DNA of 64,000 bases from Arachis hypogaea (Eukaryota > Streptophyta > Magnoliopsida > Fabales > Fabaceae): assembly GCF_003086295.3 (NCBI RefSeq), contig NC_092051.1, positions 69,255,772 through 69,319,771 on the forward strand, read 5' to 3'. The stretch's first letter is position 1. Each line of letters begins with the position of its first letter. Under the pieces are notes generated by a model. The model searched no databases. It was not told the origin of the DNA and worked only from the letters and a program-made list of their open reading frames with translations. The position numbers were made by a program, and so were the translations under genes. This document shows, piece by piece, positions 10,821 to 22,073 of this stretch.

Positions 10821-12261
10821 TGATAAACCACTATTTTATGGTTTATAATGTGTTAATTGTGTGGTTTTATCATGATCTTTACCCACTTATTCATATGATT
10901 AGCATGCATTTATATTTCCTTCCTAAAATTATTACATGATTGAAAACTTGCTTCCTAGAGACTTTCAATTATGTATTTTAATTCTCCTTTATTCCATTCG
11001 ATGTCGTGATCTGTGTGTTAAGTGTTTCAGACTTTATAGGGCATGAATGAGTTGGAGATTGGAAAGGAAGCTTGCAAAAATGGAAGGAACACAAGAAATT
11101 GAGGAGATGACCAGCGAGAAGTGACGCGGCCGCATGGCTCACGCAACTGCGTGGATTGGAATAGCACAAGTGATGTAGAGGCGTGGACAACGCGCTCGCG
11201 TGGCAGGGCAAAACGCCGGATGACGCGGCCGCATGAATGATGCAATCGCGTGACGTGCGCGATCTGCATAATCTACAGAATTCGCTGGGGGCAATTTTGG
11301 GCCCTGTTTTGACCCAGTTTTCGGCCCAGAAAAGCAGACTAGAGCCAGAGAACATGCAGAGACCAAAAACAACATTCATTCTACACAATTTTTAGTTTTT
11401 AGATCTAGTTTTACTCCTCCTCTAGGTTTTCTCTGTATACATTTATAGTTCTTAGGATTTTATTTCTATTGCTTTTTGCATTGGATATTGAGAAGAGTTA
11501 TCACCTCATCAAGACTTCGTCATTCTAGTTCGTTTTCTTTACTTGGCTCTTACTCTTCCATGTCCTTTAATTTACTCAATTTCACTATTGAATTATTTTT
11601 AGAATTTATTAATACAAGAATTGCTTTTATTTTTAATTGATTTCTTTGATTTTTATTTATCATGTCTTTCTTTAATTCCCTTTCCTATGTTATGAATTCT
11701 ACATTCACAATGAGTGAGTAGTCCCCTAACTTGATGGGGAGTTGATTGAAAGGAACTCTTGAGTTGAATGCTCAAAAAGAAAAATTGTAATTGGGTTTAT
11801 TGTTGGATTGCCCTCTAGTCACTGACACCAATCCCTCTTAATTGAGTGGGTTGGAACTTGTGAATAGAAGTAGCATTCCAACTTGTTTGACTTTCCCTTA
11901 CCTAGTAAGGGATAACTAAACAGGACAACCTTCAATTGTCAATTAATCTTGAGAGTACTCCAACAAGAATAGGGCTTCCAGCTAATCTACTCTCAGTCAA
12001 GGCTTTTATTTAATTTGCATAAATTCTCTAATTTAATTTCCTGTTATTCAATTCAAACCATTTTGAAAAAATCTGATTAATAAAATAGCACTCCTTTCTG
12101 CAACTCGTTAGGAGACGACCTGGGATTTATACTCCCAGTATTTTAATTTTAATTTTTGTGACACCCTTCTAAATTGATAAGCGGATCTCTGGTTGGTTAA
12201 GAACTATACTTGCAACGCATATCTTATAACAATTCTTGACTCGCCAATTTCCGTCACGTCA
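10821..12261 (+). repeat. LTR A (3' LTR of element P), about 1.44 kb
   Basis: Begins TGATAAACCACTATTTTATGG and ends ...CCGTCACGTCA. The same LTR family recurs as LTR B (12804-14292, reverse), solo LTR C (42509-44006) and solo LTR D (46142-47631, reverse). It includes a group of CpG-rich words (GTGACGCGGCCGCATG, CGCAATCGCGTGACG) at about 11120-11265. The right end abuts the gag fragment of element B without an intervening spacer. Confidence 0.85.
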
Positions 12262-12689
12262 AAGGCTTTTAACAAAATAGAAGTTTCATCTGCACCATCA
12301 CACCTGACAGTAGAACAGGCTACCTGAAAATCCCTAAGGTGCTTGATAGCCTCTTGAGCAGGTAAGCCATGAAACTTAGGCATCAAGTTGAGTAGTGCAG
12401 TCTTTAGTTCAAAATCTACAGCCACCGCTGGGTGATGCGCTTGATATGGCTGCAGTGTGAAATCAGGAGCTCCAGCTTCCTGGATAGTAACTCTCCTAGG
12501 TGTTGCCATGTCACCTGCACGTAAATCAACCGAATCAGTAGAAAGGGAGCTTGTTTCTTCCTTAAGTGATGTTTCAGATTCATCCTCGGAGAGGGCTAAC
12601 CAACGCCGAGCTTGCCTTATTCGTGAAATAGTTCTTTCAATCTCAGGATCAAATACTGGCAAGCTTGGATCAGGAAGTGAACGCGTCAA
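12262..12689 (-). pseudogene. gag: Gag N-terminal fragment of element B (Athila type)
   Basis: About 143 codons from ATG 12689, with an internal ATG at 12509 (MATPRRVTIQEAGAPDFTLQ). The segment FELKTALLNLMPKFHGLPAQEAIKHLRDFQ...ETSILLKAF is the conserved start of the Athila-type gag domain. It is cut off after LLKAF exactly where LTR A ends. The upstream acidic and Ser-rich stretch (ALSEDESETSLKEETSSLS) looks like a natural N-terminal extension. It cannot encode a complete capsid protein. Confidence 0.85.
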
Positions 12690-12780
12690 TCAATGAAAGA
12701 AACATGCAGCTCATAGTAGCAAAATAAAATAAAATGTAAATAAATAAATTCCAATCAATAACTTAGCACTCTATTGCAAC

Positions 12781-12798
12781 TCCCCGGCAACGGCGCCA
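12781..12798 (-). promoter_or_regulatory. Primer-binding site, tRNA-Asp type (element B)
   Basis: In element sense TGGCGCCGTTGCCGGGGA, the complement of the 3' end of plant tRNA-Asp including CCA. It lies 5 bp inside LTR B, the expected place for the minus-strand primer. Confidence 0.9.
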
Positions 12799-12803
12799 AA
12801 AAT

Positions 12804-14292
12804 TGACGTGGTGGAAATTGGCGGATTAAAAAATTAATATAAGAGATACGTTGCAAGTACAGTTCTTAACCAATAAAAATCCACTTATCAATTTAGAAGG
12901 GTTGTCACAAAATTAGAATTAAAATACTGGGAGTATGAATCCCAGGTCGTCTCCCAACAAGTTGCAGAAAGATGTGCTATTTTATTAATCAGATATTTTC
13001 CAAAATGGTTTTGAGTTTGATAAACAAGAAATTAAATCAGAAAATTTATGTAATTTAAATAAAAATCTTGACCGGGAGTAGATTAATCGGAAGTTCTATC
13101 CTTGTTGGAGTTCTCCCAAGATTAATTGATAATTGAAGGTTGTTCTGCTTAGTTATCCTTTACTAGGTAGAGGAGAGTCAAGCAAGTTAGAAGTCTACTT
13201 CTATTCACAAGTTCTAATCCTCTCCCTTGGGAAGGATTAGTGTCAGTGACTAGAGAGTCATCCAACAATAAACCCAATAACAATTTTACTCTTGAGCACC
13301 CCAACTCAAGGTTCTCCTTTCAATCAACTCCCAATCAAGTTAGAGAATTACTCGCTCATTATGAATGTAAACTTCACAAAATAAGAAAGGAAAATAAAAG
13401 AAGACATGATAAATAATAATCAAAAAGACCAATTAAAAATAAAAATAGTTCTTGTATCAATAAATTCTAAAAAATAATCCAATAGTAATTCTGAACAAAT
13501 TAAGGATATGAAAGAGTAAGTGACAAGTAAGGAAAACAAACTAGACTGATGAAGTCTTGGCGGAGGTAATAACTCTTCTCAATATCCCAATCCAAAAAGC
13601 AATAAAAATAAGATCCTAGGAACTATGAATGTATAGAGAAAAAACCTAGAGGATGAGTAAAATCAGATCTAAAAACTAAAAATTATGCGGAATGAATAGT
13701 TGTTTTGTCTCTGCATGTTCCCTGGCTCTAATCTGCGTTTCTGGGCCGAAAGTTGGGTTAAAACGTAGCCCAGAATCCATGCCAGCGTTTGCTGTAAATT
13801 CTGCAGATCACGCACGTCACGCGACCGCGTCGTTCACGCATTCGCGTCACTCAGCGTTTTTCGTCCCACGCGTGCGCGTCGTCTACGCATTCGCGTCACT
13901 CGTGCAGCTTCCAATTCACGCGTTCGTGTCAGGCATGCGAGTGCGTCACTACGATTTCTCCATTTCGCGCGGTCGCGTGAGCCATGCGTCCGCGTCGCTG
14001 GTCATCCCCTTAATTTCTTGTGTTCCTTCCATTTTTTCCAGCCTCATCTCCAATTTCCAAGTCATTCATGCCCTATAAAGCCTGAAACACTTAACACAGG
14101 GATCGCGGTATCGAATGGAATAAAGGAGAATTAAAATACATAATTAAAAGTCTCTAGGAAGCAATTTTTCAACCATGGAGTAATTTTTGGGAAGGAGTTG
14201 TAAATACATGCTAATCATTTGAATAAGTGGGTAAAGATTTGATAAAACCACATAATTAAACACAATATAAACCATAAAATAATGGTTTATCT
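12804..14292 (-). repeat. LTR B (5' LTR of element B), about 1.49 kb
   Basis: On the plus strand it starts TGACGTGGTGGAAATTGGCGG and ends ...AATGGTTTATCT, the reverse of LTR A; the terminal A has become T. CpG-rich words (CACGCGACCGCGTCG, TTCACGCATTCGCGTCACTC) lie at about 13805-14000. No partner LTR is in the window. Confidence 0.85.
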
Positions 14293-14293
14293 G

Positions 14294-15032
14294 CCCAACC
14301 GAGTGGGATTGCTCCAGGTAGATTGTCATTGGATACGAGACCTCGACAGCTCACTTCCTCTGGTACTTCCGGAGGTAGACTTTCTGTTGACTCAAGTATG
14401 AGTGATGATGCCACGAGGGGGATCATACAGAGCGGAAATTCACATCGTGTTCCGATGAGTCTCACTCTAGAGAGCTACTAGCCAGTTGATGAGGACAATG
14501 ATGACTTTCTGGTTGACCATCCAGATGGGGATGAGGATGCGGATGAGGATGAGGATGAGGACGACGATGAGGATGAGGAGGATGGTGAGGATGATGATGA
14601 TGGGGGTGATGGTCCGGATGATAGTTCAGCACCTACTGCAGGTAAAACAATTTGTTGGTTAGGCTGGTTTGATTTGATTTGATTAGTTGGTTATGGAATT
14701 AGTTGTGTTGATAAGATTTGATTACAATATTTGATTATTGAGTTAGTTGGTCATTGATTATTTGACTTGATTATTGATTATTTGAGTTGATTATTGAATT
14801 AGTTGTTTATTGAATTAGTTGGTTATTGATTATTTGAGTTGATTATTTAATTTGATTAGTTGGTATCGAATGTTTTCATAGGTACAACCACTAGTGAGAA
14901 AGGAAAAGGATACAACCTTAGAGCTGACCCCCTCGTCGGAGCGCTAGTCGGTATACCCCATCCGCTTTTAAAAAGGTTGCAAAGAAATGCAAGAAATTAG
15001 TCAAAGATGTAAAATGGGCGATGAGAAAATGA
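14294..15032 (+). pseudogene. Two-exon gene fragment resembling the C-terminus of a plant-mobile-domain protein
   Basis: Exon 1 (to 14641) encodes an S/G-rich segment (RPRQLTSSGTSGG, LSVDSSMSDDATRG) followed by a long acidic run of Asp/Glu (about 14520-14620). A GT-AG intron of about 240 bp follows (14642-14881). Exon 2 (14882-15032) encodes YNLRADPP and then, after a frameshift, a basic tail (AFKKVAKKCKKLVKDVKWAMRK). Lesions: TAG at 14479-14481 and a 1-base deletion in a C run near 14931. The tail resembles the end of plant-mobile-domain/PP7-long-form-like proteins, which are known cargo of Mutator-like elements; this is recognition from memory. The N-terminal domain is absent, cut off by LTR B. 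It is convergent with the MULE transposase gene, whose end is 293 bp away. Confidence 0.5.
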
Positions 15033-15240
15033 TGTTGGACTTACTTTTGTATCATGTGTTGGACTTATTTATGTAGCATGTGTTGGACTTATTTATTTAG
15101 TGGACGTGTTTATGTAGATGGTGTTGGACTTAGTTATTTATAATGTTTTTGACTTATTTATGTATCATGTGTTGGACTAATGCATTTAGTAGACTTATTT
15201 ATGTGATCAACTATGCTACTTTACTTTTCATCAGCACTCA
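15033..15240. repeat. Imperfect tandem repeats, TGTTGGACTTATTTATGTA type
   Basis: About five imperfect ~33-bp copies of TGTTGGACTTATTTATGTAGCATG follow the stop of the upstream gene. No coding potential is seen. Similar loose TTGATTATTTGAGTTGATTA repeats fill the intron at 14660-14875. Confidence 0.6.
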
Positions 15241-15324
15241 CATTAAATTTCCATTACATGAGAATCCCAAAGTCATACAATAACATCACATACGAAAGTC
15301 ATACAATATATAAAATATTCAAAG

Positions 15325-17256
15325 TCATACACTAAATCGAGTGACCAATATGGCCGGAGCTCTATTGGGTGGTCGCACCCGGATTACTTGCACACCACAT
15401 TGACGACATCTACTACGGCTATGGTCCTCGGCCCCGCATTGCTTACATCGCCTAGGACCACGCAACATCCAAGTGTCCATCTCATTCAAGAAATGGGTCA
15501 TCCTTGGCCGACCTTTGGATACCCATCTAAGGAATGGATTACCTACAAATCGAGGTCTATGATAAACAGGCCATGTTGTTGGATTCCCGAGTGGCCTAAA
15601 CCTAGCCCTGTATACTCGTCGAACCTGGTCCATCTTGTAGACATCATGTACATACAGTTGCCAATCCAACCATTGATTTGCACAACAAGCAAACACATGT
15701 TGACATGAAAGCCGGTCAACTTGGAATTCACCACAGTCACACCGTTGTTGACAGAGGTCCACTGTATACTCCACACCACTAGGACACTCACGCACTTCGA
15801 ATACCTCATTCTGTCAGTCAAAGCAACTAACTTGGATGTTACCCGCTGCCTGCTGATTTGCATGCAGTTTGGAGGTTACAAGCTCAGAGAACACATGTCC
15901 TGTATTAATTCGAGCCTCAGCCTCGGCTCTTTTCCGGGTGAACAATTCATTAAGCCTGTAAAATGTTGCCTTAACAAGTGCAGTGACTGGAAGATTGCGA
16001 GCCCCTTTTAGTACCAAGTTGATCATTTCACTAGATATGACCCCATCGATATCCCCCATCAAATGCTAAAGCATATTTCTCACGCGGAATCCGATCCAAC
16101 CAGTTGGTATAAGCCTCACCCCGCTCGTGTAAACGCTGATAACGTGTCTCGTACTTGCGAACTATTCGCGAGTATCCTGTCAATTAAAAAAAACCCACCA
16201 TAAAAAATGTTCATCATAAAAACTGAGTTCAAGAGTAAATGTAATCGTAACTATCATACCGATGTTGACGATAAGCTTCTGCAGATACGGAGCCTTGAAT
16301 TTCCTCAGAAAGTTAGACTCTATATGTCTGATGCAGAACATGTAGAATGCTCTCGGAGGAGACCAAGCTCCGTTACTACGAGCAATAGCAGACCTAATGG
16401 AATCGTGCCGATCGGAGATAAGGCCCACACCATCACGTGTCACAACATGCTGTCACAAGTTACTCAGAAAAAAGTGCCAAGCCTCAGATGTCTCTCCCTC
16501 AACTATCGCAAATGCAATCGGCACGATGTTGTTGTTGCCATCCTGTGAGACTGCAACCAACAAACAACCCTTGTATTTTCCATACAAATGAGTTCCGTCT
16601 ACCTGCACTATTGGCTTGCAATGTCTGAATGTTCTAATACAAGGGTAATAACTCCAGAAGACTCGATGTAGTACACGAATATTAGGAACCAAGTCATCTC
16701 CCTGATACGCAGTCATTGTTTCAAAATGAACGACTACGGATGGATCCTTGTGACACATGGCCTCAAACCATATCGGCAAGGCTTTGTACGAAGCTTCCCA
16801 CCCTCCGAAAATTGACTCCAATGCCTTCTGTTTTGCCAACCATGCTTTGTGATAACTAATGGTGTAGTTAAACTTTGCCTGTACTTCCGCAATCACTGAT
16901 TTCACCTTTATAGACGGGTCAACTTCTACCAATGGCTTTATTGCTTTTGCAACTGTGTTGGAATCCGGCTTCGAATGATCTTGAGAAATGGTGGCCCTAG
17001 TACAGGTGTGACTACCATTGTACCTCCTTATCTCCCAACAGAACTTTCTTGACATTTTTGCTCACCCTGATCAGTCAATCACATCCTGCACCATACTGGG
17101 TGCATTTAGCATAGAATGTCATCAGTTCTGACTCATGCACCCGATAATCTACACCTCTGCGGATTGTATAATCTTTCATCGCCTTAATTACTGCCTCCCT
17201 AGAACTGAATTCTATTTTCACAGTAAATTCACCATCTGGCATAAGGGGAAGCTCTG
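15325..17256 (-). pseudogene. mudrA-like: MULE (MuDR-type) transposase, exons 2 and 3, degenerate
   Basis: Continuation of exon 1 at 54730-55318. From 17256: MuDR N-terminal DNA-binding region (FSSREAVIKAMKDYTIRRGVDYRV, YGAGCD), then the MULE catalytic domain (PIVQVDGTHLYGKYKG with the first Asp, ISDRHDSI with the second), a GT-AG intron (16259-16177), and exon 3 with a SWIM zinc finger ([15 protein letters not shown]) and a CCHC knuckle ([14 protein letters not shown]). Acceptor AG at 17258-17257 and exon 1 donor at 54729 agree in phase. Lesions: TGA near 17075, a frameshift in an A-run near 17057, TGA at 16453, a deletion/frameshift near 16030-16065 and TGA at 15814. The protein would bind element ends and cut and paste DNA; this copy cannot. 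Confidence 0.9.
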
Positions 17257-17519
17257 CTGCAATCACATCACAAATTTTAGAGTTGTCAGAACAAATAATC
17301 TAATAAACTAATAATCACAGAACAATGGAAAACGTACTTGTCAAAACCGAACCAGTGATCGAACCGGTCAGGTTACTGGTTGAACCGATTTACCTGGTCC
17401 TATGTAAATAAAAAATAAAGCATAGTAAAAAATTTTCACTAACATTTCAAAATTTTCATTGCCTTGTGCGGTCTCATCATGTTACCGGACCGGTCTAAGA
17501 TTCGGGTTACCAGTTTTTT

Positions 17520-17683
17520 GGATGAACCGGCCGGTATGGTCGAACCGGCCAGTTCGGTCGAACCAGCAAGCCGGTCCAAATGCCCGGTACGGTCAAACTG
17601 GCCAGTCCGGTCGAACCGACCGGTCGGATCCACACGGCCGGTCCGATCCAAATGACCAGTCTAGTCGAACCGGCTGGTCCAGC
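17520..17683. repeat. ~18-bp minisatellite (GGTCGAACCGGCCAGTCC) in the MULE intron, left part
   Basis: Nine to ten degenerate 17-19 bp units related to GGTCGAACCGGCCAGTCC, very CpG-rich and partly self-complementary (CCGGCCGG, ACCGACCGGTCGG). Weaker copies begin near 17340. The array continues after element H at 54496-54540, so H split it. It lies in the first intron of the MULE transposase gene. Confidence 0.8.
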
Positions 17684-17761
17684 TGGTGCACGAAATTGTG
17701 ATGACACTTTTCACAACTCCGCACAACTAACCAGCAAGTGCACTGGGTCGTCCAAGTAATA

Positions 17762-17777
17762 CCTTACGTGAGTAAGG
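17762..17777 (-). other. U5-type hairpin in the H 3' LTR
   Basis: CCTTAC-GTGA-GTAAGG, a 6-bp stem with a 4-nt loop, followed by GTCAATCCCAC. It pairs differently from S1 and the tandem element (CTCAC/GTGAG) but keeps the stem. Confidence 0.5.
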
Positions 17778-18883
17778 GTCAATCCCACGGAGATTTTCGG
17801 CTTGAAGCAAGCTATGGTTATTTTGTAAATCTTAGTCAGGAGATTAATGATAAGAGTGGTTATATTTATGAAAAATAAATAACATAAAATAAACAGTACT
17901 TGTGATTCAGTAATGGGGAACAGGCTGAGGTTCCGGAGATGCTCTGTCATCTGAATCTCTGCTTTCCTAATGTCTTCTTCTCCAAACACGCATGGCCTCC
18001 TTCCATAGCAGGCTGTACGATCCTCTCGGATGAAAAATACCAAGCGCTGTCACCGCATGGATAATCATCTGTCAGTTCTCACTAGCATCGAAATAGGACC
18101 ATTATCCTTTTGCACACTGTCACTGCACCCAACATTCACGAGTTTGAAGCTCGTCACAGTCATCCCCTTCCAGATCCTACTCGGAATACCACAGACAAGG
18201 TTTAGACTTTTCGGATCCCAGGAATGCTGCCATTGATTCTAGCCTATACCCCGAAGGTTCTAACCTCCGGACTCGGTCCGTGGATTAGAAACCCAGGAGA
18301 TACGCACTCAAGCTGTCGCCAATGACTACGTTGAGCTCAGATAGAACGGAGTGGTTGTCAGGCACGCGTTCATAGGGTTGAGGATAATGATGAGTGTCAC
18401 AGATCATCATATTCTCCATATTGAAGTACGAGTAAGTATCTTAGAATAGAATCAAGCGTAATTGAATAGAAAACAGTAGTAATTGCATTAATCCATTGAA
18501 ACATAGCAGAGCTCCTCACCCCCACCTATGGGGTTTAGAGACTCATGCCGTCAAAGGTACAATATGAAATGTAAAAATGTCATAAGTTCCAAAATGAATC
18601 TCTAAAAGTAGTTTTTATACTAAACCAGTAACCTAAGGTTACAGAAAATGAGTAACTAAGTGCAGATAGTGCAGAAATCCACTTTCGGGACCCACTTGGT
18701 GTGTGTTTGGACTGAGCATTGAAGCTTTTTCGTGCTTGGGCTGTTCCTGGAGTTAAACGCCAACTTTTCTGCTAGTTTGGGCATTTAACTCCAATTCTGG
18801 TGCCAGTTTAGGCGTTTTACGCCAAAATTTTTAGGCTGACTTTGAACGTCAGTTTGGGCCATCAAATCTCAAGAAAAGTATAA

Positions 18884-18965
18884 ACTATTATATATTTCTG
18901 GAAAGCCAAAGATGTCTACTTTCCAACACAATTGAGAGCGCACCAATTGGACTTTTGTAGCTCAA
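18884..18965 (+). repeat. Shared ~85-bp LTR module, copy in the H left LTR
   Basis: CTATTATATATTTCTGGAAAGCC through TGTCTACTTTCCAAC and CCAATTGGACTTTTGTAGCTC. It aligns with the copy in S1 and with reverse copies in the tandem element. Confidence 0.7.
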
Positions 18966-19227
18966 AAAAATCCATTTCGAGTGCAGGAGGGTCAGAATCC
19001 AACAGCATCTGCAGTACTTTTTCAGCCTCTGAATCAGATTTTTGCTCAGGTCCCTCAATTTCATCCAGAAAATACCTGAAATTACAGAAAAATACACAAA
19101 CTCATAGCAAAGTCTAGAAATGTGATTTTTGAATAAAAACTAATAAAAATATAATAAAAACTGAATAAAACATACTAAAAACTATGTAAAAACAATGCCA
19201 AAAAGGATATAAAGTAGCCGTTCAGCA

Positions 19228-20397
19228 CAACACCAAACTTAATTGTTGCTTGTCCCCAAGTAACTAAAAAAAATAGGATAAAAATAAGAGAATATACAAT
19301 AAATTTCAAATATCAATGAAGCTCAATTCCAATTAGATGAGCTGGACTTGCACCCTTTTTGCTTCTGAACAGTTTTGGCATCTCACTTTATCCTTTGAAG
19401 TTCAGAATGATTGGCATCTATAGGAACTCAGAATTTAGATAGTGTTATTGATTTTCCTAGTTTAGTATGTTGATTCTTGAACACAGTTACTTTATGAGTC
19501 TTGACCGTGACCCTAAGCACTTTATTTTCCAGTATTACCACCGGATACATAAATGCCACAGACACATAACTGGGTGAACCTTTTTAGATTGTGACTCAGC
19601 TTTGCTAGAGTCCCTAGTTAGAGGTGCCCAGAGCTCTTAAGCACACTCTTTTTGCTTTGGACCACGACTTTAACCGTTCAGTCTCAAGCTTTTCACTTGA
19701 CACCTTCACGCCACAAGCACATGGTTAGGGACAACTTGATTTAGCCGCTTAGGCCAGGATTTTATTCCTGTGGGCCCTCCTATCCATTAATGCTCAAAGC
19801 CTTGGATCCTTTTTTTACCCTTGCCTTTTGGTTTAAAGGGTTATTGGCTTTTTCTGCTTATTTTTTATTTATTTATTTATTTATTTTTTTGCCACTTTTT
19901 TTCTTTTTTTTTTCTGCAAGCTTTTCACTGCTTTTTCTAGCTTCAAGAATCAATTTTATGATTTTTCAGATTATCAATAACATTTCTCCTTTTTCATCAT
20001 TCTTTCAAGAGCCAACAATTTTAACATTCATAAACAACAATATAAAAAATATGCACTGTTCAAGCATTCATCCAGAAAACAAAAAGTATTTCCACCACAT
20101 CAAAATAATTAGATTATTTTCAAGATATAATTCGAAATTCATGTACTTCTTTTTCTTTTTCAGAAAACATTTTTTTCATTTAAAAAAGATGAAGGATTCA
20201 TAGGAAGTTCATAGCTTTAAGACATAGACTCTAAACTTTATTGATCATGAAATAAAAATAAGACATGAAATAAGCATAAAAGCAGACAAATAATAATAAA
20301 AGACAGGAAATTAAAGACATAAGAATAAATGACTCTAATACTAATGCTCATGTAACTCTTAAAATAGATATCTAATAATAAAAGTTATCACAGAGTT
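19228..20397 (-). other. Element H 3' non-coding region and polypurine tract
   Basis: In element sense the bases next to the LTR read TTAAGTTTGGTGTTG (19228-19242), the likely polypurine tract. The rest is non-coding: a T-rich stretch with a (TTTA)n microsatellite near 19863-19890 and no supported gene. Confidence 0.6.
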
Positions 20398-21531
20398 AGG
20401 ACTCAACAACCTGCATTGGGAGAGGCAAGTGCTCCTTCAATTTGTAGGACGCCTGGCTCTTCAAGGGACAGCTTCTGGCGCTTTAGCTCCTGTATCTCAC
20501 GCCCTTGTTTCTCTTGTTCTATGAGCAGTTTGCAAAGCATGCTGTTTTAATTCTGCTGCTCCTCCTTGAGTTGATTCACAGCTTCTTGTAGCTTGGTGAC
20601 AGATGCTTCTAAGCGAACCCAATAGTCAAATTGAGGAATTTCTGGAAGGAGTTCATGCACCCCCTCTTGGTGGGGTTATCTTGAATTTGAGGTCCATCCA
20701 TTATTTTTTTGTGATTGGGCGTTCAACTGGAATAAATTCATCCACACCCATCTGTACCCCCGCATCTTTGCATAGCAGACTAATCAAGCTTGGGTAGGCC
20801 AATTTGGCTTCAGTAGATTCCTTGTTTGCAATTGTGTAAAATTCAATGGGGATCAACTGATGAATCTCTACCTCTTTCCCTAGCATAATACAGTGAATCA
20901 TCACTGCCCTCTTGACAGTGACTTCAGATCGGTTGTTGGTTGGGAGTATAGAGCGCCCAATGAAATCCAGCCAACCTCTGGCAACTGGTTTAAGATCTCC
21001 TCTCTTTAACTGGTTTGGGACACCTTTTGAATTGGTAATCCATTTGGTTCTAGGGAGGCATATGTCCTCTAGAACTTGATCCAGCTTTTTATCCTTGGCC
21101 ATTCTCCTATTAAAAGACTCTGGATCATCCTGCAGTTGAGGAAGTTTAAGAACTTCTCTCACTTTATCAAGGTGGAAGTAAATAATATTTCCTCTAACCA
21201 TAGTCTGGAAGGTGTAGAAAGCAGTTCCTTCTAATCTTTGCTTCTCTGTCGTCCACAGATTTGCATAGAATTCTTGGACCATGTTTCTTCCAACATGTAT
21301 CTCAGGATTAGCCAGGACTTCCCAGCCCCTATTTTGAATCTACTCTTGGATCTCCGGGTATTCATCTTCTTTCAGATTGAATCTAACTTCCGGGATCACT
21401 GATCTTCTGCATACTATTTTGAGGTAGTGGTCTGCATGTTCTTTGGTGCAGAATTTCTCATGCATCCAAAGTGGCTTTGAGTTGCCTTCTTTCTTGCCTC
21501 TTGAAGTGGTTTGTTTTCCTTTGGGAGCCAT
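20398..21531 (-). pseudogene. Transposase_32-like protein gene of element H, degenerate
   Basis: Starts at ATG 21531 (MAPKGKQTTSRGKKEG, basic) and reads toward the 3' LTR in the same sense as gag-pol. The core (NMVQEFYANLWTTEKQ, VARGWLDFIGRSILPTNNRSEVTVKRAVMIHCIM in short form, LAYPSLISLLCKDAGV) matches the plant Transposase_32-like family also seen at 6556-7321. A C-terminal coiled-coil-like segment follows (LEASVTKLQEAVNQLKEEQQN, EQEKQGREIQELKRQK). Breaks: TAG at 21340-21342, TAA at 20701, a frameshift in the G-run near 20668 and TAA at 20547-20549. The gene sits between integrase and the 3' LTR, a usual place for extra ORFs in this lineage. Function unknown. Confidence 0.75.
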
Positions 21532-22073
21532 GAGCTTTGTTTGTTTTGGCTTAGGGATCACGGAAATCACACCAAACTTAGAGCTTTGCTTGCCCTCAAG
21601 CAAAATAGAAAGAAAGAAGATGAATAGATGGAGAGAAGGATTCCAATGATGAACCAAAGAGGGTGGCCGAATTTATAAAAAAAAAGGGAGGGAGGGTGTG
21701 GTTTCGAAATTTTAGAAAAAGATATGATTGAAAGATATGATTGATACAAGATAAACATGATATGCAAAAGAGAAGATAGTTTTCAAAATTTAAAAGATAT
21801 GAAGAAGATATGAGGAAGTTAAATCTGAATTTTTGTTTATGCATCTAAGAAATAAAAGATAATATGAATGAATTGAAAATATTTGAAAAGAAATTGGAAA
21901 GATAACTGAGTTTTTTTTTAAAAGATTTGAAAAGAATTTGAAGGGGAAAAATTTTTGTGGATGGAAATTAAAAGATGAATGTTTGTAATGTTTGGATGTA
22001 GAAAATTTTGATTTAAAACATGAAAATTCGAAAAAAATTTGAATTGAAACGAAATTACCTCTCCCCTAGCTGT

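Larger units (their letters stand above)
6556..12261 (+). mobile_element. Element P: 3' part of a plus-strand LTR retrotransposon with its 3' LTR (LTR A)
   Basis: Plus-strand remnant comprising the end of a Transposase_32-like ORF (to 7321), a 3' non-coding region (7322-8321 and 10348-10820), a purine-rich tract and LTR A (10821-12261). A solo LTR is inserted at 8322-10347. The 5' LTR, primer site and first part of the ORF are absent; the sequence joins E1 gag in opposite orientation at about 6555. The 3' non-coding region is recognisably the reverse complement of the matching region of E2 (about 45150 down to 44012), so P and E2 are relatives. LTR A abuts gag of element B directly, so P probably inserted into B. 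Confidence 0.75.
12262..12803 (-). mobile_element. Element B: 5' internal end of a minus-strand Athila-lineage element
   Basis: Between LTR A and LTR B lie, in minus orientation, a tRNA-Asp primer-binding site, a leader of about 90 bp and the start of gag. The rest of the element is missing from this side because P is inserted at codon ~143 of the frame; its remainder would be to the left of P's lost 5' end. LTR B is its 5' LTR. Confidence 0.75.
17684..19227 (-). repeat. Element H 3' LTR (left)
   Basis: Begins TGGTGCACGAAATTGTGATG and ends GCCGTTCAGCA. It contains the U5-type hairpin at 17762-17777, the shared module at 18884-18965 and GTTAAACGCC/GGCGTTTTACGCC words at about 18750-18830. It is clearly homologous to the right LTR along its length, with small gaps. 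Confidence 0.92.

Noticed and set aside
10978..11388. Open frames in LTR A (and equivalents in B, C, D)
   Set aside because: GC-richer word cluster creates long frames on several strands at once; not conserved as protein among the four LTR copies.
12781..12798. tRNA-Asp gene fragment
   Set aside because: Only the 18-bp 3' complement is present next to an LTR, so it is a primer-binding site. No tRNA body follows.
17459..17707. Repetitive protein (PVRSNRPVRS and similar) on both strands
   Set aside because: All frames of the 18-bp minisatellite stay open because the unit is a multiple of three; it lies in an intron.
19860..20215. 137-codon Phe-rich membrane-like protein (19790-20203)
   Set aside because: Produced by a T-rich tract and a TTTA microsatellite; no homology recognised and it lies in the 3' non-coding region of H.
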